From NCBI GenBank assembly GCA_947623965.1, contig CANQIF010000010.1, positions 35,609 through 99,608 on the forward strand: 64,000 bases of DNA. The letters are read 5' to 3'. The stretch is from an uncultured Alistipes sp. GTDB taxonomy: Bacteria; Bacteroidota; Bacteroidia; Bacteroidales; Rikenellaceae. The stretch's first letter is position 1. The number at the start of each line of letters is the position of its first letter. Positions 37,990 through 46,238 of the stretch are shown here, piece by piece. The position numbers and the translations under genes were made by a program. The notes under the pieces are model-generated. The model was not told the DNA's origin and made no database searches. It was given only the letters and a program-made list of their open reading frames with translations.

Positions 37990-39167
37990 CCTTCGTAGCT
38001 GCGTTTAAGGGTGATCCGGAAGGTGGTGCCCTTGCCAATCTCTGATTCGAGCACGGCGATCTTCCCCTGGTGGTACTCCTCGACGATGCGGCGCGAGAGC
38101 GAGAGCCCCAGCCCCCACCCGCGCGTCTTGGTGGTGAAGCCCGGCTCGAAGATCCGCTTCCAGTTGCCCTTGGGGATCCCCTTGCCCGTATCCCGGACGT
38201 CGATCATCACGTGCTTCTCGTCCGACGAGACCCGCACGTCGATGGCGCCGTGCCCCTGCAGGGCGTCGAGAGCGTTCTTCATGAGGTTCTCCACCACCCA
38301 TTCGAAGAGCGCCGTATTGATCTCGGCCTGCACGGGGGCGATCGCCAGTCCGTTGTAGTCGAGCGTCACGTTGCGCGGAATGCGCTTGCGGAAGTAGAGG
38401 ACCGACTCGCCCACCGCCTCGTTGATGTTGGCGACGGTGAGGGGGGTCTCGGAGCCGATCTTCGAGAAGCGGTCCACGATCTTCATGAGGTGGGCGAGGT
38501 CCTTGTTCATCTCCTCGACGGCCGACTGGTCGATCGGCTGCGTGCGCAGGTATTCGATCCACCCCAACAGCGACGAGGTGGGGGTCCCGAGCTGGTGGGC
38601 CGTCTCCTTCGCCAGCCCGATCCAGACGCGGTTCTGCTCGTCGTCCTTCGACGAGCGAAAGGCGATGAAGCCGATGAGCACGAAGAGGACGATGACCAGA
38701 ATCTGGACATAGGGGTAGTAGAAGAGCGACTTGAGCAGGGCCGACTTGCCGTAGAAGATGATGTGGTAGTGACGGTTCGTCCAGCCGAAGCGGACCTGGC
38801 GCGGCGTGTTCTCGGCCGTGAAGCGCTCGATCTGGCGCCGCAGCAGGTCGGGATGCCCGATGATCCGCTCGGGGATGAGGTGCGAGCTGATGACCTCCAG
38901 ATTCTCGTTGGTGATGATGAACGGAATGTTGTTGTTGCTCGAAATGAGGTCGTCGACCAGCGGGTCCTGCGTCTGGATCGTGCCGCTCAGCACGTCGCGG
39001 TTCAGCTGCTCCATGGCGTGGGCCCAGAGGGCCACATCGTGCTGCTCCTTCTCCTTGAGGCGGAAAGCCAATTGATTGGTATAGAGGAGCGAGAGCGCCC
39101 CGAGCAGGGCGCCCGCCACGATCACCGCCACGCGGTTGCGGAAGGAGAGGATTTTACGGAGTTTCAT
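37986..39167 (-). CDS. Membrane-bound sensor histidine kinase (orphan)
   Basis: Start chosen at 39167 (MKLRKILSFRNRVAVIV, 393 residues), 7 nt after the protease gene; the ORF-track start is in that gene. There is a membrane helix near residues 12-30, then an extracytoplasmic sensor region and a second helix (YVQILVIVLFVLIGFIAF, ~155-175). The dimerisation H-box is KETAHQLGTPTSSLLGWIEYL. The ATP-binding domain carries ENLMKNALDAL, DVRDTGKGIP and TRGWGLGLSLSRRIVEEYH. No response regulator is adjacent. The signal is unknown. Confidence 0.93.
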   Translation of the reverse strand: MKLRKILSFRNRVAVIVAGALLGALSLLYTNQLAFRLKEKEQHDVALWAHAMEQLNRDVLSGTIQTQDPLVDDLISSNNNIPFIITNENLEVISSHLIPERIIGHPDLLRRQIERFTAENTPRQVRFGWTNRHYHIIFYGKSALLKSLFYYPYVQILVIVLFVLIGFIAFRSSKDDEQNRVWIGLAKETAHQLGTPTSSLLGWIEYLRTQPIDQSAVEEMNKDLAHLMKIVDRFSKIGSETPLTVANINEAVGESVLYFRKRIPRNVTLDYNGLAIAPVQAEINTALFEWVVENLMKNALDALQGHGAIDVRVSSDEKHVMIDVRDTGKGIPKGNWKRIFEPGFTTKTRGWGLGLSLSRRIVEEYHQGKIAVLESEIGKGTTFRITLKRSYEG

Positions 39168-39174
39168 CGGTCGG

Positions 39175-40836
39175 TCATTTCCGCTCGGTATCCTGCTCGG
39201 CGAGGATCCGGCGGTATTCGGTCGTGTCGCGCAGCAGTTCGACGGCCCGCTGCACCTCGCGGTCCGACGGAAGCGCATTGCGCAGGACGCCCGCCGTATA
39301 GGCGTGGCGCTGGACGATGTCACCGGTGATCGACTCGGCGATCTGCTCGCGGTAGGTCTCGAGGTTCGTCCGCGTATCGTCGTGCAGCCCCTTTTCGAGC
39401 GTTTCGAGCTGCTGTTCGATCTCCTTGAAGCGGTCGTTCTGCGCCGCCTCGCGGATCAGCTGCAGCGCCCGCCGCGTCTCCGACTCGTAGGGCACCTCCT
39501 TGTCCTCCATGAAGGCGGCGAAGTCGGCGAAATCGGCATCCGTGATGCGGAAAGTCTCGGGATCGAGCGGACGGTAGCCGTGGCGCCGGATGTATTCGTC
39601 GCCGAAATCCTCGATGAAGCCCAGCGCGTAGAGCGTCGCGGCGAAGCGGCTGACGTACTCCGGCTCGGTGCGGAGGTCGGGCATGATGCCGCCCCCGTCG
39701 TAGATGCGGCGGCCGGCCGCCGTGCGGTATTCGCGGATGAGCGAGTCGGGAACGCTCTTCACCGAACCCTCCTGCGAGTGCGAGTAGTCGATCGCCTGGA
39801 TGCAGCGGCCCGAGGGAATGTAATACTTGGCCGTCGTGAGCTTCAGCATCGCATTGTAGCCCACCGGCACAGTGGTCTGCACGAGCCCCTTGCCGAAGGT
39901 CCGCTGCCCCACGAGCACGGCCCGGTCGAGGTCCTGCAGCGCCCCCGAGACGATCTCCGAAGCCGAGGCCGAGGAGCCGTTGACCAGCACGACCAACGGC
40001 AGGTCGGGGAAGGCGGGCTCCGAGGGGGTCGTGTAGCGCCGCTCCTCCGTGCGGCCCTTCGTGCGGACCACCTCCGTGCCGCGGGGCACGAAGAGGCCGA
40101 GGATCTTCACCGCCTCCTGGAGGATGCCGCCGCCGTTCGAGCGGTAGTCGAGGATCAGGCCCCGCAGGTCGCCCTCGGCGCGCAGCCGTTCGATCGCCGC
40201 GCGCATCTCCTCGTAGCTGCCGTCCGTGAAGTCGCTGTGGCGGACGTAGCCGATGCCGTCGGCCGCATATCCCGCATAGGGAATCGCCGGAATGGCGATC
40301 CGCTCGCGCACGATCTCCACCGTCCGGCGCGTTCCGTCGAGCGACTCGATCTCGATCCGCACCGTGCTCCCCGGGTCGCCCTTCAGGCGCGAGGAGACCT
40401 GCTCGACGGTGAAGCCCCGCGCATCCTCGTCGCCGATGCGGAGAATGCGGTCGCCGATACGGAGCCCCGCCTTGTCGGCGGGCGACCCCTCGTAGGGCTG
40501 GGCGATCTTCACGTAATCCCCCTTCTGGCGGATCAGCGAGCCGATGCCGCCGTACTTGCCGGTCGTAAGGACCTCGAAGGCGGCCATCTGCTTCTCGGGG
40601 ATGAACTCCGTGTAGGGGTCGAGGCGGCGCACCATCCCCTCGGCGGCCCCCTCCATCAGCTTGTCGCCATCGACCGGATCGACATAGCCGCGCGAGAGTT
40701 CGCGCATCACGTTGACCGCGATCTCCATGTTGCGTCCCAGCCCGAAGTCGTCGCGACGGGCGAAGACGAAGGCCCCGACGACGGCGGCCGCTGCGGCCGC
40801 CGCGAGGAAAAACCGGCGTATCTTATTCGTTTTCAT
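39175..40836 (-). CDS. S41-family carboxy-terminal processing protease
   Basis: A 553-residue periplasmic protease with an N-terminal signal anchor (RRFFLAAAAAAAVVGAFVF). The PDZ domain is near GGIGSLIRQKGDYVKIAQPYEGSPADKAGL. The S41 catalytic core has SNGGGILQEAVKILGLF, VLVNGSSASASEIVSGALQD with the nucleophile serine, and TFGKGLVQ with the lysine. The C-terminal ~150 residues are helical. It sits upstream of the histidine kinase, which raises, but does not prove, a role in envelope sensing. Confidence 0.93.
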   Translation of the reverse strand: MKTNKIRRFFLAAAAAAAVVGAFVFARRDDFGLGRNMEIAVNVMRELSRGYVDPVDGDKLMEGAAEGMVRRLDPYTEFIPEKQMAAFEVLTTGKYGGIGSLIRQKGDYVKIAQPYEGSPADKAGLRIGDRILRIGDEDARGFTVEQVSSRLKGDPGSTVRIEIESLDGTRRTVEIVRERIAIPAIPYAGYAADGIGYVRHSDFTDGSYEEMRAAIERLRAEGDLRGLILDYRSNGGGILQEAVKILGLFVPRGTEVVRTKGRTEERRYTTPSEPAFPDLPLVVLVNGSSASASEIVSGALQDLDRAVLVGQRTFGKGLVQTTVPVGYNAMLKLTTAKYYIPSGRCIQAIDYSHSQEGSVKSVPDSLIREYRTAAGRRIYDGGGIMPDLRTEPEYVSRFAATLYALGFIEDFGDEYIRRHGYRPLDPETFRITDADFADFAAFMEDKEVPYESETRRALQLIREAAQNDRFKEIEQQLETLEKGLHDDTRTNLETYREQIAESITGDIVQRHAYTAGVLRNALPSDREVQRAVELLRDTTEYRRILAEQDTERK

Positions 40837-41305
40837 CTCGTTCTATCATTTCTACATAACCTTCCAACCGATAGGCCACCCGCGCCACGCCCCGGCGGAT
40901 GCCCTCCAGCTCGATCCACTGGCCGTACTGCCGCACGCGAATCTCGTCCTCGAAGAGGAGCAGCAGCCGCTTCAGGAAGCCGTCGCCGCGAAAGCGGAGC
41001 TCGTCCTCCGCCTCGCCGACGAGGCGGAAGCCCGCCTGGCGGAAGGCGGTCTCGATCTGCGTGCGGTGACGCTCGACATTCCCCTCGACGCGGCGGGTCA
41101 TGAAGCCGAAGCGGGGATAGGTGGCCGCCAGCGCGACGATCGCGATGCCCAGCACGACGAAGCGGTCGGAGTGGAAGAGCAGGTAGAGCGTCTCGCGGGG
41201 TGTCAGCTGCGACGTCCCGGTGAGGAGCATCGCCCCCATCAGGACTATGCACAGAACGCAGAGGGCGGCGAAATATTTTACGGATCGGAGCAGGTATCTT
41301 TTCAT
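40823..41305 (-). CDS. Conserved membrane protein, unknown function
   Basis: A 160-residue protein starting MKRYLLRSVKYFAALC at 41305; the longer ORF-track start would run into ispH. Two hydrophobic helices occur (ALCVLCIVLMGAMLL, ~13-28, and FVVLGIAIVALAATYP, ~50-66). The soluble C-terminal domain has strands such as AGFRLVGEAEDELRFRG and DEIRVRQYGQWIELEGIRRG. It overlaps the protease gene by 14 nt. No family is named with confidence. Confidence 0.7.
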   Translation of the reverse strand: MKRYLLRSVKYFAALCVLCIVLMGAMLLTGTSQLTPRETLYLLFHSDRFVVLGIAIVALAATYPRFGFMTRRVEGNVERHRTQIETAFRQAGFRLVGEAEDELRFRGDGFLKRLLLLFEDEIRVRQYGQWIELEGIRRGVARVAYRLEGYVEMIERDENE

Positions 41306-41366
41306 GGTTGCATTTTTTATCGGGTCATCGGGCCGGCGGAGGCGCAGGGACCGCCGCTCCGGCCGG

Positions 41367-42242
41367 TTATTTTTCAAGGTTCGGCGCCAGCCGGCCGATC
41401 GCCGCGGCGACCTCCTCCATGAGCCACTTGGGGGTCGAGGTGGCGCCGCAGATTCCTACCGAGCGGACCCCCTCGAACCACGCCGGGTCGAGCTCGCTGG
41501 CCTCCTCGACGGTGCGGGTCCGCGGATTGGCGCGCCGGCAGACCTCGAAGAGGACCTTGCCGTTCGAGGATTTGCGGCCGCAGACGAAGATCACCGCATC
41601 GAAGCGTGCGGCGAACGCCGTGAGGTGCTGTTCGCGGCCCGAGACCTGGCGGCAGATCGTGTCGGCGATGGTGATCTGCGACGGATCGGCCGCCCGGCGG
41701 CGAATCTCGTCGCCCAACCGGTTGAAGAGGGCGATGCTCTGCGTCGTCTGCGAGAGCAGGTAGATCGGCCGCGTGAAGTCCAACTGGTCGAGGTCGGCCT
41801 CGCTCTCGATGACGATCGTCGGATCGGCCACCTGGCCCGTCAACCCCACCACCTCGGCGTGGCCCCGCTTGCCGAGGATCGCCACCTGGCCGCCGATAGG
41901 CCGCATTCTTTCGTGCGCCTGCACGACGCGGGCCTGGAGGCGCGCCACCACCGGACAGGTGGCGTCGATCACCTCGATGCCCAATTCGCGTGCCGCGGCA
42001 TAGGTCGTGGGGGGCTCGCCGTGGGCCCGGATGAAGAGGCGGCACCCCCTCAGCGAGGGGAGCTCGGCGTGCGCGACGGTGCGCAGCCCCAGCTCTTCGA
42101 GGCGGTGCACCTCCATGCGGTTGTGGACGATGTCACCCAACGAGCAGACCCGTCCGCCCGCAGCCAGCGCGCGCTCGGCCGCCGAAATGGCCTGCACGAC
42201 GCCGAAGCAGAAGCCCGATTTATCGTCGATTTCGATTTGCAT
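41367..42242 (-). CDS. ispH: 4-hydroxy-3-methylbut-2-enyl diphosphate reductase
   Basis: The last enzyme of the MEP isoprenoid pathway, an iron-sulfur protein. It is 291 residues. Three cluster-binding cysteines are visible: Cys12 in SGFCFGVVQA, one in DATCPVVARLQ and one in IADTICRQVSGRE. Substrate motifs are DIVHNRMEV, IRAHGEPP and CGATSTPKWLMEEV. It is the middle gene of the minus-strand operon. Confidence 0.96.
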   Translation of the reverse strand: MQIEIDDKSGFCFGVVQAISAAERALAAGGRVCSLGDIVHNRMEVHRLEELGLRTVAHAELPSLRGCRLFIRAHGEPPTTYAAARELGIEVIDATCPVVARLQARVVQAHERMRPIGGQVAILGKRGHAEVVGLTGQVADPTIVIESEADLDQLDFTRPIYLLSQTTQSIALFNRLGDEIRRRAADPSQITIADTICRQVSGREQHLTAFAARFDAVIFVCGRKSSNGKVLFEVCRRANPRTRTVEEASELDPAWFEGVRSVGICGATSTPKWLMEEVAAAIGRLAPNLEK

Positions 42243-42511
42243 GTGTCAGTTCGGTTAAAAGGTGTGGCGGCGCGGCGTGTATCCCGAGCCGCCCGGTTTG
42301 CAGGGACTGCGGGGTTTGCAAGGTTTGCAGGGCCCGCGGGGTTCGCGGGGTTCGCGGGGTTTGCGGAGTCCGCCCGGCGGAGGGGCCGCATCGCGCATTT
42401 CCCGAAGGGCTGCACCGCCTGCACTCCGAAAGGCTGCGCCGGATGCGTGCGATGCCGGGGCCGCTGGTTCGTCCTCGCGAAAGGTGCGCTGGGGAGGGGC
42501 GCCGGCCGGGG
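42243..42511. repeat. GC-rich minisatellite between cmk and ispH
   Basis: The plus strand carries irregular ~9 nt repeats such as ggtttgcag and ggttcgcgg (42290-42375). In one frame these spell a collagen-like Gly-x-y string and in another an Asn-Pro-Ala string. No start or conservation supports a gene. It separates two genes of one operon. Confidence 0.65.
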
Positions 42512-43210
42512 CTATTGCAGCGCCGCGATCCGCTCCATGACCCACGTCATCTGCTCGGCGACGGTCATGCGGCTGTTGTCCAGCACGACGGCGTCGGCCG
42601 CCTTGCGCAGCGGCGCGATGGCGCGGTGCTCGTCCTGGTAGTCGCGGTCGCGGATGTTCCGCTCGATCTCCTCGTAGGAGACCTGCTGCCCCTTGGCCGT
42701 CAGTTCGTCGTAGCGCCGGCGGGCCCGCACGGCGGGATCGGCCGTCATGAAGATCTTCAGCTCGGCATCGGGGAAGACCACCGTGCCGATGTCGCGGCCG
42801 TCCATCACCACGCCGCGGCGGCGGCCCATCTCCTGCTGCATGGCGACCAGCTTGGTCCGCACGGCGGGAATGGCGCTGACGCGGCTGACGCAGTTGCTCA
42901 CCTCGATCGTCCGGATCCGCCCCTCGACCAGATCGCCGTTCACGTAGATGTCGCTCGCGCCGCGTTCGGGGTTGAAGCGGAAGGAGATGTCGACGCTGTC
43001 GAGCAGCGCGACGACCTCCTCCTCGTGGACGATGCCGGAGCGGATGGCCCCGTGCGTAAGGGCGTGGAGGGTCACGGCGCGGTACATGGCGCCCGTATCG
43101 ATGAAAATATAACCCAGCCGGGCGGCGATGGCCTTGGCGAAGGTGCTCTTGCCGCACGACGAATAGCCGTCGATGGCGATGACGATGCGTTTAAGGGTGT
43201 TATCCTGCAT
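42512..43210 (-). CDS. cmk: Cytidylate kinase
   Basis: Phosphorylates CMP/dCMP. The start at 43210 (MQDNTLKRIVIAIDGYSSCG, 232 residues) replaces the longer ORF-track line, which runs into the LysE gene. The P-loop is GYSSCGKST, followed by IDTGAMYRAVTLHAL, GRDIGTVVFPDAELKIFMTA and RNIRDRDYQDEHRAIAPL. It overlaps the upstream exporter gene by 11 nt. Confidence 0.96.
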   Translation of the reverse strand: MQDNTLKRIVIAIDGYSSCGKSTFAKAIAARLGYIFIDTGAMYRAVTLHALTHGAIRSGIVHEEEVVALLDSVDISFRFNPERGASDIYVNGDLVEGRIRTIEVSNCVSRVSAIPAVRTKLVAMQQEMGRRRGVVMDGRDIGTVVFPDAELKIFMTADPAVRARRRYDELTAKGQQVSYEEIERNIRDRDYQDEHRAIAPLRKAADAVVLDNSRMTVAEQMTWVMERIAALQ

Positions 43211-43877
43211 GGGGTAAGATATCGAAAAAGGTGGATAATATGGTATAGATACCCAGTAGTCCGATGATGAGCCCCGCGACGCGGTTGATCGTGAGCATGT
43301 GGCGCGGCCGGAAGCGGCGACGGAAAAGGTTGATGACGAAAGCCAGGAAGGTCCACCACGCCACGGCGCCCCCGAAGAAGCCCGCGATGGTGAAGAGGGC
43401 CCGGGCAAAGGCGCCCAGACCGCTCCGCGTCAGATCGACAGCCGAAATTTCGAAGACGGCGAAGAAGGCCAGGATGTAGGGGATGACGACGATGAAGTTG
43501 GCGATCGTCAGGCCGAAGATCGAGGCGAAGTCCTGCCACAGCGAGGTGCGGCCGGCGCGGTTGCGGCGAATCTGCGGCACGGGGTTCTGCGCGAAGATGT
43601 AGACGCCGACGAGGATGACGAAGATACCGCCGATGATGCGCAGCAGGGTGCTGTACTGCTGAATCTCATGCTCGAGCATCGCATAGAAGAAGAGGGCGAT
43701 CATCGCCATGAACGAATCGGCGCAGGCGACGCCGATGCCCGAGACGATGCCCGAGCGGCGGCTCTTCGAGAGGGTCCGCTGAATGCAGAGGACGGCCACG
43801 GGGCCGACCGTGATCGAGGCGGCGACACCCACCAGAATGCCGCGGAAAAGGATCTCTATGTATGCCAAAGGCGCCAT
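43200..43877 (-). CDS. LysE-family amino-acid exporter
   Basis: A 225-residue membrane protein with about six helices. The N-terminal LysE signature is LVGVAASITVGPVAVLCIQRTLSKSRRSG; also LRIIGGIFVILVGVYIF and FIVVIPYILAFFAVFEI. The substrate is unknown. It is the first gene of the minus-strand operon, with a consensus promoter 86 nt upstream. Confidence 0.9.
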   Translation of the reverse strand: MAPLAYIEILFRGILVGVAASITVGPVAVLCIQRTLSKSRRSGIVSGIGVACADSFMAMIALFFYAMLEHEIQQYSTLLRIIGGIFVILVGVYIFAQNPVPQIRRNRAGRTSLWQDFASIFGLTIANFIVVIPYILAFFAVFEISAVDLTRSGLGAFARALFTIAGFFGGAVAWWTFLAFVINLFRRRFRPRHMLTINRVAGLIIGLLGIYTILSTFFDILPHAG

Positions 43878-43962
43878 CGTCGTTTCGATTCAGTCGTTTC
43901 GGTTCGGGGAAAAGTCGGCACGGAGCGGCGGCAGACATCCGCCGCTCGCACCGGCCCGCTTG

Positions 43963-43970
43963 CAAAGATA
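43963..43970 (-). promoter_or_regulatory. Promoter of the lysE-cmk-ispH operon (-7 box TATCTTTG)
   Basis: TATCTTTG on the minus strand matches TAnnTTTG exactly. Upstream, the sequence cggcttattcg and a hairpin (43984-44012) form a unit that is repeated in degraded form 73 nt further up. Confidence 0.65.
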
Positions 43971-45031
43971 CGAATAAGCCGAGGGCAAAAGCAAATTTAT
44001 TTGCATTTTGCCGAGGCGGCGTATCTTCGACGAAGCCAAAGTACGAATAAGTCGAGCGCAATGCCAAATTTATTTTCGGGCCGCGGCCTGCGGAGGGCGC
44101 AACGACGCAGAGGAGTTGCGAGCCTCCGCAGGGCGGAGGCTGCGGCCCGCTGCGGTTCCTTTCCGGAACCGCAAATGCAAAATTCAAGATTCAAAATTAA
44201 ATGGATTTTCAGGGCTCGCTTGGGTACACATTTCGATTCGGGCTACGGCATCGAGATCGTTCGGGCTGTCCCGCAGCCGAGCGGACGGGCTTGCAACGAG
44301 CAGCGCGAGATTGCAGCCCTCCGCCAGGGAACGGCTGCGGCCCGCTGCGGCTTACCAGAAGCCGCAAATTCAAGATTCAAGATTCAAAATTTAATGGGCT
44401 CGCTGGACACGCTTGGGCATACATGTAATTCGGGCTGCAGCTTGCGAAGGACACGCACGTTCGGACACGAACTGCAGGCCTCCTCCGCCCCCCAGGCTGC
44501 GGCCCGCCGATCGCGGCGCGATCGATTCTTGCGACCGAGCAATAACATCCTTACAGAAGAGTAAACCCGCAGTTGCCGGTTGCAGTAGAAGTACTTGCCC
44601 GTAAATTCGGTCGCATAGCGACCGACAGCCCGCAGCCGCCCCCGGGCGGAGGGCTGCTCCTTATCGTCGCAGGCCCGTCCGCTCGGCTGCGGGCAGGCTT
44701 TGCGTTAAGATCGGTCCGTTCGTACCGTGCCGCTGCTCCTTATCGTCGCAAGCGTGCTCCGCAGGCTGCGACCCGAATATCATTTTTAACTCTTCCTTTT
44801 TCATTCGCGCCCGGAACGGGCGCAGCGGACCGCAGCTTGCGAAGGCCCGCTACTCGCGTCCGCAAGGCTGCTCGCACGTCCTTCGCAAGCCGCGGCCCGA
44901 AAGCCGAATCTTCCAGCTTCGCATAAAACAGCGACAACCCGAACGAATAATCCGCCCCCCATTTTTTCGAAGATGTTGATAAAATATCGAAAACTTCGTC
45001 CTGCGGCGGGCGAACGAGGGCTGCGAATCGT
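43971..45031. repeat. 1.1 kb repeat-rich intergenic region
   Basis: No convincing gene. It starts with two copies of a promoter-like unit (acgaataag(c/t)cgag...caaatttatt, 43970-44006 and 44043-44079). Two ~190 nt tandem units follow (about 44081-44265 and 44266-44450), each with ggctgcggcccgctgcgg, an AT-rich ttcaagattcaaaatt and gggctcgct(g/t)g. GC-rich palindromic pieces (gcccgcagccgcccccgggcggagggctgc and similar) continue to ~44900. The same family recurs at 49020-49360 and 50080-50180. Confidence 0.65.
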
Positions 45032-45039
45032 TATTTTTG
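45032..45039 (+). promoter_or_regulatory. Promoter of the DUF3467 gene (-7 box TATTTTTG)
   Basis: TATTTTTG is an exact -7 match, 22 nt before the chosen ATG at 45062. Confidence 0.6.
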
Positions 45040-45061
45040 CCGTATCAATACAATGGTAATT

Positions 45062-45367
45062 ATGGCAGAAGTACAACCGATGGGGATCGAAATCGAATTG
45101 AACGAGCAGGTGGCCGAGGGGATCTACGTCAATCTCGGACTTATCAACTATTCGACGTCGGAGTTCGTGCTCGACTTCGCGACCATGATGCCCGGCATGC
45201 CGAAAGCACGCATCAAAAGCCGGCTCATCATGACGCCCGAACACGCCAAGCGGTTGCTGCGCAACCTCCAGGAGAACATCGCCCGCTACGAGAGCGCAAT
45301 GGGCAAGATCGAACTGCCAACCCCGGCACCCACCCACTCGACCGGTCCCAAAATGGGCGAAGCCTAA
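45062..45367 (+). CDS. DUF3467 protein
   Basis: A 101-residue protein (MAEVQPMGIEIELNEQVAEG...). It has the family pattern GIYVNLGLINYSTSEFVLDF, MMPGMPKARIKSRLIMTPEHAKRLL and a helical end. Function unknown; members are small cytosolic proteins common in Bacteroidetes. An ATG three codons earlier (45053) is too close to the expected transcription start, so 45062 is preferred. A hairpin (45383-45404) follows. Confidence 0.85.
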   Translation: MAEVQPMGIEIELNEQVAEGIYVNLGLINYSTSEFVLDFATMMPGMPKARIKSRLIMTPEHAKRLLRNLQENIARYESAMGKIELPTPAPTHSTGPKMGEA

Positions 45368-45382
45368 CGCCCCCGGGGTCCC

Positions 45383-45404
45383 GGCCTTCGGATGCCCGAA
45401 GGCC
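45383..45404 (+). terminator. Hairpin downstream of the DUF3467 gene
   Basis: ggccttcgg and ccgaaggcc pair perfectly around a 4 nt loop, 16 nt after the stop. There is no T-run, so termination strength is uncertain. Confidence 0.4.
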
Positions 45405-45542
45405 CCCGGAATATTCCCGGACTGCCCGGGAAACCCCGCCGAACCGGTCGGGAATCTCCGGTTCCTTTCCCTTTTGTCTACCCCACGCCGGATAAAGTGT
45501 GTCGGGGCTTTTTGTCGAGCCTCTATCCCGCATCCCCCATTT

Positions 45543-46238
45543 TCAGACGCCTGCCTTCTTCAGCTCCCGGATAAACTCGGGCCAGCGTGCCCAGAGGTTC
45601 TCGGTCTGCAGCCACAGCTCGCGCGCTTCGGCCTCGACCGTCGGCCGCTCGCTCTCGATCGAGGCGAGGTAGGCGGCATCGGCGGGGTGCTCCTCCGCCG
45701 TAAACTCCCGGAAATAGGGGGCGAAGCGTTCGCGGAAGCGGATCAGCTCGCCCTGCGGCAGCACGCCGTCGCGGCGGAAGCCGGCCCACAGCAGCAGCAG
45801 CTCCCGCACGGCGTGCTTGTCCGAGACATCGTTGATCACCTCGTCGAAGAGCTCCTGCTCGTCCATCGCCTGGTAGTCGAAGGCAAGCAGCGTGCTTCCC
45901 TCCAAATGATCCTCGGGGTCGAGCTCGAGCAGCAGCTCCAGCATGGCGGCCGACATCTCGAAATCATCGATCAAAAAGTGGTCGATCGCCGTGGCGCGAA
46001 GCAGCTCCAGCGCAGCCCGCGAATTGGCGTGGTTCCATTCCAAAATCACCTCCTCATCGTCGGGCAGGAGCGCCATCAGACGCTGAAAAGCCTGGAATCG
46101 GTCGTTGCAGGCCTGCTCGACCTCCCCCTGCTGCTGCCGGCGGCGGCTCTCGGCGAGGATCTTCACAAAGTCGTAGGGGCCCGAGCCGATCAACTCGAAC
46201 GTCTGGTCGGGCGTGGGGTTAAGCTGCGGTTTTTGCAT
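45543..46238 (-). CDS. Conserved acidic helical protein, unknown function
   Basis: A 231-residue protein with no signal peptide or membrane segment. It is rich in Glu, Asp and Leu and looks largely helical (for example FEMSAAMLELLLELDPEDH, QELFDEVINDVSDKHAVRELLLLW), possibly TPR-like. It overlaps the 3' end of cstA by 20 nt, so the two are probably coupled. I do not recognise the family. Confidence 0.7.
   Translation of the reverse strand: MQKPQLNPTPDQTFELIGSGPYDFVKILAESRRRQQQGEVEQACNDRFQAFQRLMALLPDDEEVILEWNHANSRAALELLRATAIDHFLIDDFEMSAAMLELLLELDPEDHLEGSTLLAFDYQAMDEQELFDEVINDVSDKHAVRELLLLWAGFRRDGVLPQGELIRFRERFAPYFREFTAEEHPADAAYLASIESERPTVEAEARELWLQTENLWARWPEFIRELKKAGV

Noticed and set aside
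35441-38038. 865-codon minus-strand ORF
   Set aside because: It is an Arg/Ala-rich shadow of the DUF4271 and hemD genes. Only the last 124 codons are rnpA.
42262-42540. Collagen-like Gly-x-y ORF
   Set aside because: Produced by a short GC-rich repeat; no signal, no conserved termini, and opposite-frame repeats are equally open.
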